A stretch of DNA of 34,327 nt from Moraxella cuniculi DSM 21768 (GTDB taxonomy: Bacteria; Pseudomonadota; Gammaproteobacteria; Pseudomonadales; Moraxellaceae). The position numbers and the translations under genes were made by a program. The stretch lies in NCBI RefSeq assembly GCF_900156515.1, contig NZ_FTNU01000021.1, positions 1 to 34,327 on the forward strand, written 5' to 3'. The notes below the pieces were generated by a model. The model was given only the letters and a program-made list of their open reading frames with translations. It was not told the origin of the DNA and made no database searches. This document shows positions 25,621 to 34,327 of the stretch, one piece after another. Positions within the stretch are counted from its first letter, which is position 1. Each line of letters begins with the position of its first letter.

Positions 25621-26058
25621 TTATTCGGAGTAGCCCAAAAATTCCTGTATAAAAATTAAAAAACTATCCCACTTTTTCACATATACTTTGTTTAAAATAA
25701 AATCTTTTAAATTATCACCATCTACCAAATATAAATTATCGGTATTCATATCATAAAAAAGATAATCGTCATTGTCTTGTCCCATTAATGAAAAATATTG
25801 ACTGGGCAAGTTCTCGCTTTGTCGCAATCGATAAGTTTCGCTAGTCTCAAAGTCTTCTATATCCATACAAAAATCCATCAAATAGCCTTCATTTCCATAG
25901 ATTTCATCGCTATAATTTGACCAAAAATAAATAAAATCTGAATTTTTGCTTTGATTTAAACCTTTGTTTTCTAAAATCTGAACATATTTTTTCATTTCAT
26001 TTAAAAATATACGACCCAGATTTTCATTTAGATATTCAATGAAACTATCGCTAAACAT
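25621..26058 (-). CDS. Immunity protein for the active Rhs effector (SUKH-like)
   Basis: This 145-aa acidic protein starts 19 bases after the full-length Rhs stop, with GAGG before the ATG. The second half reads LPSQYFSLMGQDNDDYLFYD, then LYLVDGDNLKDFILNKVYVK and WDSFLIFIQEFLG, like the strand order and C-terminal helix of SMI1/KNR4-type immunity proteins. It should bind and block the HNH/LHH nuclease tip in the producing cell and its siblings. Confidence 0.65.
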   Translation of the reverse strand: MFSDSFIEYLNENLGRIFLNEMKKYVQILENKGLNQSKNSDFIYFWSNYSDEIYGNEGYLMDFCMDIEDFETSETYRLRQSENLPSQYFSLMGQDNDDYLFYDMNTDNLYLVDGDNLKDFILNKVYVKKWDSFLIFIQEFLGYSE

Positions 26059-26077
26059 AATAACCTCACTTGTTTAT

Positions 26078-29000
26078 TTAAGAAATACATTTTTTACGAT
26101 TGCGAATTTCAGCTTTGGCTCTATCTATCCAATATTGCCTTCTGTCTTTTCCAAAAAGCTTTCTATCAACTGCATAAAAGGGATGCTTTCCAAGCCCATT
26201 TACTTTATAGGGATGTAAAGCATTGGTTCTATCATATCTATTGTGGGTAGTTTTTGAAAGCTCAAATAAAGATCCCCTAGAATCTTGCTTTGAATGATGC
26301 AAATTAATTGATTTTCCATCATTACCCAAAGGTGCTATCCCCTTTAAAGCTCTTTCTAAATTTGTCCTGCCTTTTTTATCTATTTTATTCCAATCAATAT
26401 TTTGCTGATAAACAGTATATACCTGACCAGTTCCAGATATAGGGGCTTGCCATTGGGTCTTTTTAAATCTATTAAGCCCAAACGGGTCAATCCACATTAC
26501 TGGATTATCCGCATACTGATAAATGTTTATTCCACCAAGTAACCCAATCGGATCTCTTTGGATAAACATCCCAACATCAGAGTCATAATAACGGAAACGG
26601 TTATAATGAAGTGATGTTTCAGTATCAAAGAATTGACCTTGAAAACGGATAGGCTGTAATTCGTGTTCTAGTATATCATAACCATTTAAGCTTTGTGAAT
26701 TGTAATGATGGGTATATCGTCCACCCCAAGCATATTCGTAATTTGCCCAAACAACATTCCCATAGTCATCAGTTAATTCCTGCGGTGTGCCTAGATGATT
26801 GTTGTGATAGTGATAAATCTTTAAGTCATCACAATCCTTATCACGACTTTGTACAAGTCGTGATACAGGCTCAAAACTGTCTTGGTCATAAACAGTCGTA
26901 AAGATTAATTGGTCGGTATATTCTTGCAGTTGTCTATTACCTTCCCACAGCATTAGCGTGCTTTGGTAGGTTGTTTTGTCTGTTTTTCTTAGGTGTAGTA
27001 AAGTGGTTGGGTATTTGACCAGTTTACCATTTTGATTGAGTTTGTTTAGGGTTTGTGTTTTGCTGTTCTTAGCAATCCTTCTACCAAAGGCATCATAATG
27101 ATAGCTTGTGGTGGTTTTGGTGATGACAAAGCCTTGTTGTTCTATCTTAACAGACTTGGCAAGTTCGTTGTTTGGATGATAGAACAGTTGTAATGAGCTA
27201 AGATAGCCGATGATGTTTTGGCTAGATTGTTTTAGGGCTTGTCCTGTTTTTGAGTCAATCGGCGTCTCTGTCTTTGTTTTGATATTACCATGCACATCAT
27301 AGCTGTAGCTAATCAGTTTGCCTTGACTGATGAGGCTTGTGGGTCTTTTGGTTCTTTGATCAATGCCTTGATGGGTTGTTTGTGTGTTTGTTTGTATGTT
27401 TGTTTGTGGCAATGGCACTCTGTTACTGGCAGGGTCAAAGGCAAAGGTTTCAGTGTGTCCTGTGTGGGTTTGGTGGTCGGCAAGTTTGTGCTGGGTCAGT
27501 CTGCCAAGTTTATCATAGGTGTATTGATGGGTGCGGTTAAAATAATTAACCTGCTTGGCTAAGTGATTTGGGCTTTGATGTGTGCTTGTTAATCTTGTGT
27601 TTGTATTTAAATGGGTGAGTTGTCCTTTTTTGTCATAGGTGTAGTGCTTTTGGGCAATCAGATGAACATCATTGCTGACAAACTGTTTGGTCAGTCTGCC
27701 CATTGAATCATAGTCAAAGGCAGTGTGGTGGCTTTGGTTTGTTTTGCTCTGTCCGTGTTGTCTTAACACTTCTTGGTGCAGTTCATTGGTTTGGCTGTGT
27801 CTTAGCTCATGGATGATTTGTCCGTCTTTGCCTGTGGTGTTTGAGTGTTGAATGGTCAGGCTTTGGTTATACAGATGTCCTGAGCCATAGTATAGGTTGT
27901 TTAGGGTGGTGCCATCAGGCAAGGTGGTGCTGATGCGATTGCCCAACTCGTCATAGGTGTGGGTTAGGGTTTGGCTATTTACTTCTTTGTTTGGCTCTTG
28001 CCCTTGATTGGCGTGATGACGGATGAGGGTCTCTTTAACCAAATTGCCCACAGGGTCAAAGTCCAGATGGGTGGTGGCATCCAAGCTGGTGGCACGGATA
28101 AGCTGCCCTAGTTCATCATAGGCGTATTTGTGGGTTTGGATTAGGCGTTTGGGGGGTGTGCTTGTGTTTGTGTTTGCTTGGTGGTTTGTGTCTGCTTCTT
28201 GATAGCAGATGGCGTGTTTGGCAACAAGCTGACCGATTAAGTCTCGTTGTAAGTGCGTGTGTCTTTGTTTATCTTTGGCTAGGTGTGGGTTGTCTATTAA
28301 AGCAGTCAGCTGTGATAAGTTGTCATAGCGATAAGCACTTTGGGTGTCATCAAAGCGGGTCTCACGGATTAAGTTGTCCAGCTTGTCATAGACAAATGTC
28401 CAGTCCTCATCGTTTTCATTGGTGAGCTTGACAAGACGGCGATGAGTGTCGTAGGTGTAGGCAAGTATCCCACCCAATGCATCTGTACGAGTGACAGGTA
28501 GGTTGTCTTTGCTGTAGGTATAATGAGTTTGGTTGCCTAATTCATCCGTATGACAGATGAGTCTGCCTGCTTGGTCGTAGTCAAGATGAATGTGAGTGTC
28601 ATCGGCTTTTTGGATGTGATTAACAAGGTTTAGGTGGCTGTTGATATAACCATAACGGGTGGTATGTCCTTTGGCATCGGTGATGGCAGTTAAACGCTCT
28701 GGATGGTCTTGGTCATGGTAGTGATAGGTGGTGGTGTGTCCTGAGCAGTCGGTGTGGGTGATAAGATTACCAAGGTCATCATAGCTATAGTGATGATGGC
28801 TTTGGTTGGCTAGGGTCTCTTTGATGACATTGCCATTGGTGTCATAGGTGTAATGGGTGGTGTGTCCCAATTCATCGGTGATGGCAGACAACTCGCCTTT
28901 GTGTGTGTAGCTAAGGCTTATGGTGTGGTTTTTGGGGTTGGTGATGGTTTTTAAGCGACCATGTACATCGTACTGATAGGTATGGGTGCGATAAATTGGG

Positions 29001-31294
29001 GTTTGTGTTAAAGGGTTTACGCCTACTTTAACAACGGTGGCACTTAAATACTGACCTGCGTAGCGGTAGTAAGTGGCTCCGCCCTTAGGGTCATGTACTG
29101 CAATCAGGCGATGTAGATGGTCATGCTCGTAATAAGTGGTGTTGTCATGAGCATCCACATAGGCTGTCAGAACATACCAGTCGTCATATTCGTAAAGGGA
29201 TGCTCGCTCATCTTTTGTCCCTTCTTGCTCTACAACCGTCGTGGTGTAGTAAGCTTGGTTATTGTCATCTGTGTGGTTATCATAATAAAAACGATAATCC
29301 TCCCCTGTGTTTAGGGTATGGTGAATCACTTTGGCGGTTTTGGCATCGTGTGTTTGGTCGTAAGTATAAAAGCCTTCTTGAGATGTGATAAACCATTGAT
29401 GGGTCATTAGGTGGTCGGTATAACCAAAGCGTCTGGTGCTTACACCTTTGATGATGACTTCACACAAGTCGCCTTCTTGGTTGTAATGGTACTTGGCAAG
29501 AGGTGTGCTTTGGCTAATGGTGCCTGTTTCATTGATGTGATGAACTTGCTCTAGGCAGTTAAGTCTTGGCTTATCATCATACAAACCAAAGCCTAAGTGA
29601 TAACAGTTGCCCGCATCATCGGTGATAAAGCTGGGTAAGTGCTGTTTGGATGTGTCAGTATGGGTATAATGCAGTTGTAGCTTGTGCTGGTATTTGTTAG
29701 ATTGCTTGGTTAATAAGACTTTGGCAAAGGTGCCATTATCTTCTTTGTCAATGACTTTGGTGAAGTGTTGGGCGATGCCGTCGAAGTCTGGACGGTTTGG
29801 GTGTGTTTTGCCTTGCACCAAGACAAAGGCAAAATGTTCATCTTGACCCATTCTTGTGGCATAAGTGGCTCTGGCACTTAAAGGAAGTGGCTTTGGCAGT
29901 GTGGTCATGTCAAAGCCGTCAGGATATGGCAGGCGATATAGGGTGATATCCTCATAAGGCTGATAACAGCTTGCTCCAGCTTTAAGATAAGTAAAGGGGA
30001 TGCGTCTGCCTGCGTTATCAATAAGATAGATGCGATTTTGTTGTGGGTTAAGCTCCAAGTATTGTTCTAGACCTTGAGTCTTCCAGCCTTGACCGAACCA
30101 ACCTACCTGGTCATTTTGACTGTTGTAGAGTCGTTGTAGATAAAAAGGCAAATAACCGATGCCTTGATAATCAAGGTCATCATTATCCATTAACACTTTG
30201 GAGCCATAGAGAGCATTGATGGGTTTTCCGATGGTGGTGGCGGCGTTAAGGGGGCAGGGTATTGTTTTGCGGTCTGAGCCTGTTATGTGACCTTGAGGAT
30301 CTTTGGTTTCAATTTTATTGGCTTTTTTATTTCCAGAGTGTTTATGTTTGCTTTCTTGAGTTTTCTTGCGACTTTTTTGGGATTGTTTATGCTTGGCTGT
30401 TTTTGGATGTGAGGGTTTTTTGGAACTCGATGATCTGTCGGTCTTATTGCTTTGTGTAGACTTTTGGGGCGTGTCTTTTTTTTGTGTTTGATTGGAGGTT
30501 TTGCTGTTATTTGGCTTGCTAGTCGCCCCACCATTGCCATCAACTTTATTGGTGGTGGAAGCTTGCTTGCTTGCTGTTGGGGTTGGTGCTGACTTTGTTG
30601 GTGCTGTACTCGCCGCTTTACTGGCATCAGCGGCTTTGTTTGCGGTCTTGGCAGCATCAGTAGCGGCATCAGTAGCTTTCATAGCACCCTTAACCACTTT
30701 AGCGGTTTTGCCTGCCACTTTGCCTGCAGGTCCTGCAACACCCATTGCTGCAAAGGCAGCGTCTTCGTACTTACCTTCGTAAAGATACAGTCCAGCATCA
30801 ACTGCGCTGGCAACACTCCCCACAACAGGAATATAGCTGACTACTTCCAGTGCATCATGCGCCCAGTCAAGCCAACCTTTTTTCTCCTCTTTTGCTGGTG
30901 GTGGAGGCGGAGGCGGTGCTGGAATGATATGATACTTCCCTTCCGTATTCCTCTTATTCATATAGCAAGGGTCATCTTTTCGGATAAGTGCTTTGCCTGT
31001 AACATTGATGCCTGTTGCACCTTCTTTGGGTTCAACCTCATCACTGACTGTGCCTGACTTGACGCCGCCAAATGTGCCTGCTTCATCGCCACGACAATGA
31101 GGGATGATGCTTTGGTTTAATACATAGACCTCACTACCATTAAACCCTGCACTAGAGACTGTACTGGCACTTCCTCCTAAAAACTCAAAGACAGGATAAG
31201 GCACAGGAATCTTTTTGGGTGTGGTGTAGTTGATAGAAGGAGCGATGGACTTTGCCATCAAGTTGTCTTGTGCTCTGACGCCCAATAAACTCAT
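26078..31294 (-). CDS. rhs: Full-length T6SS Rhs effector: DUF4150 (PAAR-like), YD repeats, HNH/LHH nuclease
   Basis: This is a 1738-aa effector. Residues 20-125 form a DUF4150 PAAR-like tip (SIIPHCRGDEAGTFGGVKSG) that would cap VgrG. Pro-rich stretch 126-133, then hydrophobic helices 148-200 (VVSYIPVVGSVASAVDAGLY) that may help cross the target membrane. A Lys/Ser/Thr-rich linker (205-335) leads to the Rhs cage. The cage starts with a DUF6531-like region (about 350-430) and many YD repeats, and ends at RDPIGLLGG (about 1582), where Rhs proteins self-cleave. The C-terminal tip (about 1605-1738) has SINLHHSKQDSRGSLFELSK (LHH at about 1664), THNRYD and DRRQYWIDRAKAEI, the LHH form of HNH/Endo VII toxins, predicted to cut DNA. 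ATG overlaps the DUF2169 adaptor stop (ATGA). It is the only Rhs in the window with a complete front, so it is the expression platform for this locus. Confidence 0.9.
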   Translation of the reverse strand: MSLLGVRAQDNLMAKSIAPSINYTTPKKIPVPYPVFEFLGGSASTVSSAGFNGSEVYVLNQSIIPHCRGDEAGTFGGVKSGTVSDEVEPKEGATGINVTGKALIRKDDPCYMNKRNTEGKYHIIPAPPPPPPPAKEEKKGWLDWAHDALEVVSYIPVVGSVASAVDAGLYLYEGKYEDAAFAAMGVAGPAGKVAGKTAKVVKGAMKATDAATDAAKTANKAADASKAASTAPTKSAPTPTASKQASTTNKVDGNGGATSKPNNSKTSNQTQKKDTPQKSTQSNKTDRSSSSKKPSHPKTAKHKQSQKSRKKTQESKHKHSGNKKANKIETKDPQGHITGSDRKTIPCPLNAATTIGKPINALYGSKVLMDNDDLDYQGIGYLPFYLQRLYNSQNDQVGWFGQGWKTQGLEQYLELNPQQNRIYLIDNAGRRIPFTYLKAGASCYQPYEDITLYRLPYPDGFDMTTLPKPLPLSARATYATRMGQDEHFAFVLVQGKTHPNRPDFDGIAQHFTKVIDKEDNGTFAKVLLTKQSNKYQHKLQLHYTHTDTSKQHLPSFITDDAGNCYHLGFGLYDDKPRLNCLEQVHHINETGTISQSTPLAKYHYNQEGDLCEVIIKGVSTRRFGYTDHLMTHQWFITSQEGFYTYDQTHDAKTAKVIHHTLNTGEDYRFYYDNHTDDNNQAYYTTTVVEQEGTKDERASLYEYDDWYVLTAYVDAHDNTTYYEHDHLHRLIAVHDPKGGATYYRYAGQYLSATVVKVGVNPLTQTPIYRTHTYQYDVHGRLKTITNPKNHTISLSYTHKGELSAITDELGHTTHYTYDTNGNVIKETLANQSHHHYSYDDLGNLITHTDCSGHTTTYHYHDQDHPERLTAITDAKGHTTRYGYINSHLNLVNHIQKADDTHIHLDYDQAGRLICHTDELGNQTHYTYSKDNLPVTRTDALGGILAYTYDTHRRLVKLTNENDEDWTFVYDKLDNLIRETRFDDTQSAYRYDNLSQLTALIDNPHLAKDKQRHTHLQRDLIGQLVAKHAICYQEADTNHQANTNTSTPPKRLIQTHKYAYDELGQLIRATSLDATTHLDFDPVGNLVKETLIRHHANQGQEPNKEVNSQTLTHTYDELGNRISTTLPDGTTLNNLYYGSGHLYNQSLTIQHSNTTGKDGQIIHELRHSQTNELHQEVLRQHGQSKTNQSHHTAFDYDSMGRLTKQFVSNDVHLIAQKHYTYDKKGQLTHLNTNTRLTSTHQSPNHLAKQVNYFNRTHQYTYDKLGRLTQHKLADHQTHTGHTETFAFDPASNRVPLPQTNIQTNTQTTHQGIDQRTKRPTSLISQGKLISYSYDVHGNIKTKTETPIDSKTGQALKQSSQNIIGYLSSLQLFYHPNNELAKSVKIEQQGFVITKTTTSYHYDAFGRRIAKNSKTQTLNKLNQNGKLVKYPTTLLHLRKTDKTTYQSTLMLWEGNRQLQEYTDQLIFTTVYDQDSFEPVSRLVQSRDKDCDDLKIYHYHNNHLGTPQELTDDYGNVVWANYEYAWGGRYTHHYNSQSLNGYDILEHELQPIRFQGQFFDTETSLHYNRFRYYDSDVGMFIQRDPIGLLGGINIYQYADNPVMWIDPFGLNRFKKTQWQAPISGTGQVYTVYQQNIDWNKIDKKGRTNLERALKGIAPLGNDGKSINLHHSKQDSRGSLFELSKTTHNRYDRTNALHPYKVNGLGKHPFYAVDRKLFGKDRRQYWIDRAKAEIRNRKKCIS

Positions 31295-32685
31295 ATGCCG
31301 TTCTCCTCATAAGGACGCATGATGGTGCCTTTTTGAGCAAAGTGTCTGGCGATGGTGTCATCCTTGGTTTTTCTGTCAAGCATTACAAGATTAATATTGG
31401 TCGGCTGACGACCTGATTTGTCCAAAGCAATACGCCATACCATATTTACCTTGCTATCATCGGGTCTGATAATAAGTGTGTCAATCTTTAAAGGAATTTC
31501 TGATATTTGCCCATCATCCCATTCAACATAAGCAACCAAGGTATTTTCAGGCAAATACAGTTTAAGATGACAATTACCTTCTTTGTCTAAACGAGCCGCT
31601 TTGGTGGTGCTTTTGCATAGATTTACCAAGGTTAACCACTCATTACCCTTTAAATAATCACACTGTTGGTCTGGGTAGGCAGCATTCCATACCGCAAAGT
31701 CAAAGCCATCAGGAAGTAATTCATCACCTTGAATAAAATTATCGTCAATGATACCAACCAGCTTAGCTCTGTCAGGGTGTGTCTTTGAGCGTATGCCAAA
31801 ACCAACAGACAGTAGGTCTTGCTCTTCTTTGCTTAATTGGTTTGCAATTTGTTTTTGAAATAATGATTGACTAAACAGGTATTTTGGGTTTGCAATTTGA
31901 GGCAATGCTATCATCTCTGGTTTGATGGTGTTTAAAGTGATTTTATCCATAAAACCTTTGCCATAGGGGTTGTGATTGCATTGATTGTAATACAAAACAG
32001 GACTATCAGCGTTTAGGATTTTTTGGGTATTAGGATCAAAGCTAAGCTGTTTGTCTTTTGGGATGTGACCAGATTCTGGGTGGCTTTGGGAGATATAAAC
32101 AAAACCGCCATAGCCATTTGCCGTATCCAAAGATACTTTAGATACAGGGGTTATTTTAGAAGGTTCATAATCACCTAGGGTGGTTCTTCTTAAAGACTGT
32201 ACACCCAAAAATGCTAGGGTTTTATCAATAAGTGGCACGCCTTGTTTTAGTGTATAGCGTTTTTGGGAGAGTGTTTCTAGGATTTGTTTTTGTCTAAGTT
32301 TATGGGCATCGATGGTTTCGCCATCTTTGTCCGATGGTGCGTTAATTGCATCAAAAAAGACATAGCTGTCAGGTGTTGTTACCATAAGTTTGGCAACAAA
32401 GCTTTGGGTAGGTACACCATTTGGTGCATAAGCATTGCCTAAGACCAGCACATCGCATTTGGGTTTGTATTCACACAAATCACTCTCTTGACGCACCCCC
32501 TTCATCATATCGCTATCATCAACAAGCTCATCTGTAAAACACAAAGGGTCTTGAGTCTTACTCAATACCAACAGTCCCTTATCGTTCCACTCATAAGTCT
32601 GACGACACACAATCACCCCAAAGACATTGCCAGTACCGTCAATGCCGTCATAGGTTAAGGCTGGGGAGGGGGTGTGGTTTTGCAT
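31291..32685 (-). CDS. DUF2169 adaptor (T6SS effector chaperone)
   Basis: This 464-aa soluble protein ends in a 4-base overlap with the Rhs start. The front (WNDKGLLVLSKTQDPLCFTD and the KPKCDVLVLGNAYAPNGVPT segment) is the DUF2169 hallmark, with K-P-x-x-D-V-L-V-x-G-x-A-Y-A-P. The family is known to load DUF4150/PAAR-type effectors onto VgrG and is typically encoded directly upstream of them, as here. A second part (about 280-460) includes GFGIRSKTHPDRAKLVG, PDGFDFAVWNAAYPDQQ and a C-terminal VNMVWRIALDKSGRQPTNIN. Co-translation with Rhs fits a one-to-one chaperone. Confidence 0.85.
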   Translation of the reverse strand: MQNHTPSPALTYDGIDGTGNVFGVIVCRQTYEWNDKGLLVLSKTQDPLCFTDELVDDSDMMKGVRQESDLCEYKPKCDVLVLGNAYAPNGVPTQSFVAKLMVTTPDSYVFFDAINAPSDKDGETIDAHKLRQKQILETLSQKRYTLKQGVPLIDKTLAFLGVQSLRRTTLGDYEPSKITPVSKVSLDTANGYGGFVYISQSHPESGHIPKDKQLSFDPNTQKILNADSPVLYYNQCNHNPYGKGFMDKITLNTIKPEMIALPQIANPKYLFSQSLFQKQIANQLSKEEQDLLSVGFGIRSKTHPDRAKLVGIIDDNFIQGDELLPDGFDFAVWNAAYPDQQCDYLKGNEWLTLVNLCKSTTKAARLDKEGNCHLKLYLPENTLVAYVEWDDGQISEIPLKIDTLIIRPDDSKVNMVWRIALDKSGRQPTNINLVMLDRKTKDDTIARHFAQKGTIMRPYEENGI

Positions 32686-32690
32686 GGGGG

Positions 32691-33143
32691 TTACTCTTGG
32701 AAATTTTCGTATGTATCAAAAATTAGGTCTGTAATTTCCACACGGTCAGGGAACTCTTCAAAAAATTCATATCCTATACGTATAGTTCCAACATTATTTT
32801 CTGCATCCATTAGCTTAGCATAAAAAGCATTTGAAATATAAGCAAATTCTGTATAGCCAATTTTTTGCATTATTTCATCCAAATATTTATATTTGACGGT
32901 AAATGTTAATGGAAGAAACTTTATTTCCATTAATTGTTTTCCTGAATTATTTCCTCTTAATTCAATATACTGAATATATCTTGCGTCACCATTAAATTTT
33001 TTTGGCAGAAATTTCTTAATGTCGTTATCATTGATATCAAAACAAACATTAAAGAATGTTTCTAATTGTGGTTGTGTATAGGGGTAATTTAAGGAAAAGT
33101 ATTCAATGATATTGAATATGGTATCTATATTAGTATCATTCAT
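32691..33143 (-). CDS. Probable immunity protein for the VgrG metallopeptidase
   Basis: This 150-aa protein lies between the metallopeptidase VgrG and the DUF2169 gene. It is acidic and aromatic, with segments FNIIEYFSLNYPYTQPQLET and IGYEFFEEFPDRVEITDLIF. There is no clear signal peptide, which is odd if the target is periplasmic. I recognise no family. AT-rich like the other immunity genes here and unlike the flanking core genes. Role inferred from position directly after an effector domain. Confidence 0.5.
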   Translation of the reverse strand: MNDTNIDTIFNIIEYFSLNYPYTQPQLETFFNVCFDINDNDIKKFLPKKFNGDARYIQYIELRGNNSGKQLMEIKFLPLTFTVKYKYLDEIMQKIGYTEFAYISNAFYAKLMDAENNVGTIRIGYEFFEEFPDRVEITDLIFDTYENFQE

Positions 33144-33167
33144 ATTGAAATCTCTTATTTAAAAGTG

Positions 33168-34327
33168 CTATTTTGTGTAATAACGATCATAATAACCTCC
33201 ATAATAATCATTATATGTTTGACCAGTGGCCGAAGTAATTTCTGTACCAAAAATTTTACTAATTGCTTCGTATGTTTGATGATTATCACCACCATTTTGA
33301 TTAAAAATATTGACATATTGTGATGCATATCTACCTGCGACACCAATATTAATATTGGCATTGCTTAAAATTTCATCTCTGACCTTGATATTCATAGCTG
33401 TTGCAGCACCTTCATCTTTAAGGTAACTAGAAATGTAATTTGCTCTTGAAGATGTATCGGGAGCTACAGTATATTTCGCATGCCCCACCTCATGAGACAG
33501 AGTTTGAACAACTTGTTTTGGATTGCTTGCATACTGTCCATCTATTACAATTTTTTTTGATTTAGGATTTTCATCCGCCCAAGACCCTTTGCCTGACTGA
33601 CCGTATTGAAAGGACCAACCTTTAGATTTTAAATCATTTACTTCTTTAACCAACGAAGGAGACTGACTAGCAAGTTTATCCACATCTGCACCCAAACCTG
33701 TTGTAATTAGTGGTTGACCTAATGTCGCTTGATTGGTATTTGGCTGACTTGTTTGGTTGGTTTGAGGTGCGGCGGTACTTGGATTGCCATCATCCCCACC
33801 TGACGCTCCCCCCGCCCCCTCAGGATTAATATTCACATCCTGACCAATGATATCCACCTTAGTGCTGCCGATGATTTGGATATCAACACCTTGGAGTATG
33901 ATAGTACCGTCTTGGTTTAGGGTGAGTGATGAGCTGCCTACGGTTAGAGCAAATGAGTCACCTGCGGTGATGTTGTAGCTTTTGCCAACCATTGTGGTTT
34001 TTTTGATGCCCACCTCTTCGGCTTGCATCATGCCTACTGCGGTATTCATGACAGTACCGACTTGGGTGGCATAGACCGTACCGACGGTAACAGATTTGGC
34101 GATTTTCACCACCTCATTGCTGTTTTGATTGACAGTGAGTGATTTATTTTTTGAGATGGTGTGTTTTTGGTTTTGTTTGACACTAAGAGTGTCGTTTTTA
34201 TCAACGGTTTTATCTCGGTTGCCTTGTATTAAAATCTTCTCATCCCCCTCCACCGTCTCCGTGCGATTGCCACCAATGCTGATGGTTTCATCCAAGTCCA
34301 CTCGCTCTTTGCGGTTTTGATGGATGG
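33168..34327 (-). CDS. vgrG: Evolved VgrG, C-terminal part, with zinc metallopeptidase domain (runs off window)
   Basis: The frame is open to the right edge (IHQNRKERVDLDETISIGGN), so the gp27/gp5 front lies outside. The visible part has VgrG needle repeats ending in SLTLNQDGTIILQGVDIQI and VDIIGQDVNINPEG (about residues 1-162 counted from 34301). A Gly/Ser/Gln linker (163-200) leads to a tip of about 175 aa with TLSHEVGHAKY (HEVGH at 270-274) and DEGAA (Glu297), the HExxH...E zinc site of gluzincin-type peptidases. Comparable C-terminal peptidases occur on VgrG2b of Pseudomonas aeruginosa. It heads the effector operon: spike, immunity, adaptor, Rhs. Confidence 0.85.
   Translation of the reverse strand, partial: IHQNRKERVDLDETISIGGNRTETVEGDEKILIQGNRDKTVDKNDTLSVKQNQKHTISKNKSLTVNQNSNEVVKIAKSVTVGTVYATQVGTVMNTAVGMMQAEEVGIKKTTMVGKSYNITAGDSFALTVGSSSLTLNQDGTIILQGVDIQIIGSTKVDIIGQDVNINPEGAGGASGGDDGNPSTAAPQTNQTSQPNTNQATLGQPLITTGLGADVDKLASQSPSLVKEVNDLKSKGWSFQYGQSGKGSWADENPKSKKIVIDGQYASNPKQVVQTLSHEVGHAKYTVAPDTSSRANYISSYLKDEGAATAMNIKVRDEILSNANINIGVAGRYASQYVNIFNQNGGDNHQTYEAISKIFGTEITSATGQTYNDYYGGYYDRYYTK

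Overview
The window looks like accessory DNA of a low-GC gammaproteobacterium. A Moraxellaceae (Moraxella-like) host is my best guess, from the overall base composition, a degenerate pcaD-like gene and the tRNA-Gly sequence. No housekeeping marker fixes the genus.

Left part (1-8.5 kb): decayed and transferred pieces. A possible IS end is followed by a crumbling Mu-like prophage remnant (a Mor-type activator with a frameshift, a Mu I-type protease/scaffold gene with two stops and a frameshift, and one intact small coiled-coil gene). Next come a 5'-truncated pcaD (3-oxoadipate enol-lactonase), an intact small OmpA-family lipoprotein-like/periplasmic protein, and a large type Va autotransporter. 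The autotransporter is broken by an in-frame TAG near its start and a 1-base frameshift before its Pro-Glu-Pro-Gln linker and beta-barrel.

Middle (8.5-14.6 kb): 45 nt of the 3' half of tRNA-Gly(GCC), with its terminator, mark a probable integration scar. Beside it lies a three-gene overlapping operon: a 193-aa protein of unknown role, a 750-aa degenerate tyrosine recombinase and a 1036-aa tyrosine recombinase with a full set of catalytic motifs. This resembles multi-recombinase integration modules (Tn554-like, or the 'gamma-mobile-trio' type). The orientation of the tRNA scar suggests that the inserted island extends rightwards past the end of the window.

Right part (14.6-34.3 kb, all on the minus strand): a type VI secretion effector locus. 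Read in transcription order, it holds an evolved VgrG with a C-terminal HEVGH metallopeptidase domain, its likely immunity gene, a DUF2169 adaptor, a 1738-aa DUF4150(PAAR-like)-Rhs effector with an HNH/LHH-type nuclease tip, and a SUKH-like immunity gene. Downstream is an array of at least eight promoterless orphan cassettes. Each consists of a 3' piece of the Rhs core (sharing the DPIGLLGG motif) fused to a different toxin tip, usually followed by its own immunity gene. Tips include an HNH-type nuclease, an ADP-ribosyltransferase-like domain, a possible ParB-like domain, two unknown domains, a colicin E3-type rRNase with intact DxQHGxxE, and an SHH nuclease broken by a stop. One cassette has lost its tip and a last Rhs remnant belongs to another lineage. 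The shared core arms could let any downstream toxin/immunity pair replace the active one by homologous recombination, so the locus reads as an arsenal of exchangeable T6SS toxins beside an integrase module. A single perfect Kingella-type DNA uptake sequence lies exactly at one cassette junction, hinting that at least one cassette arrived by transformation.
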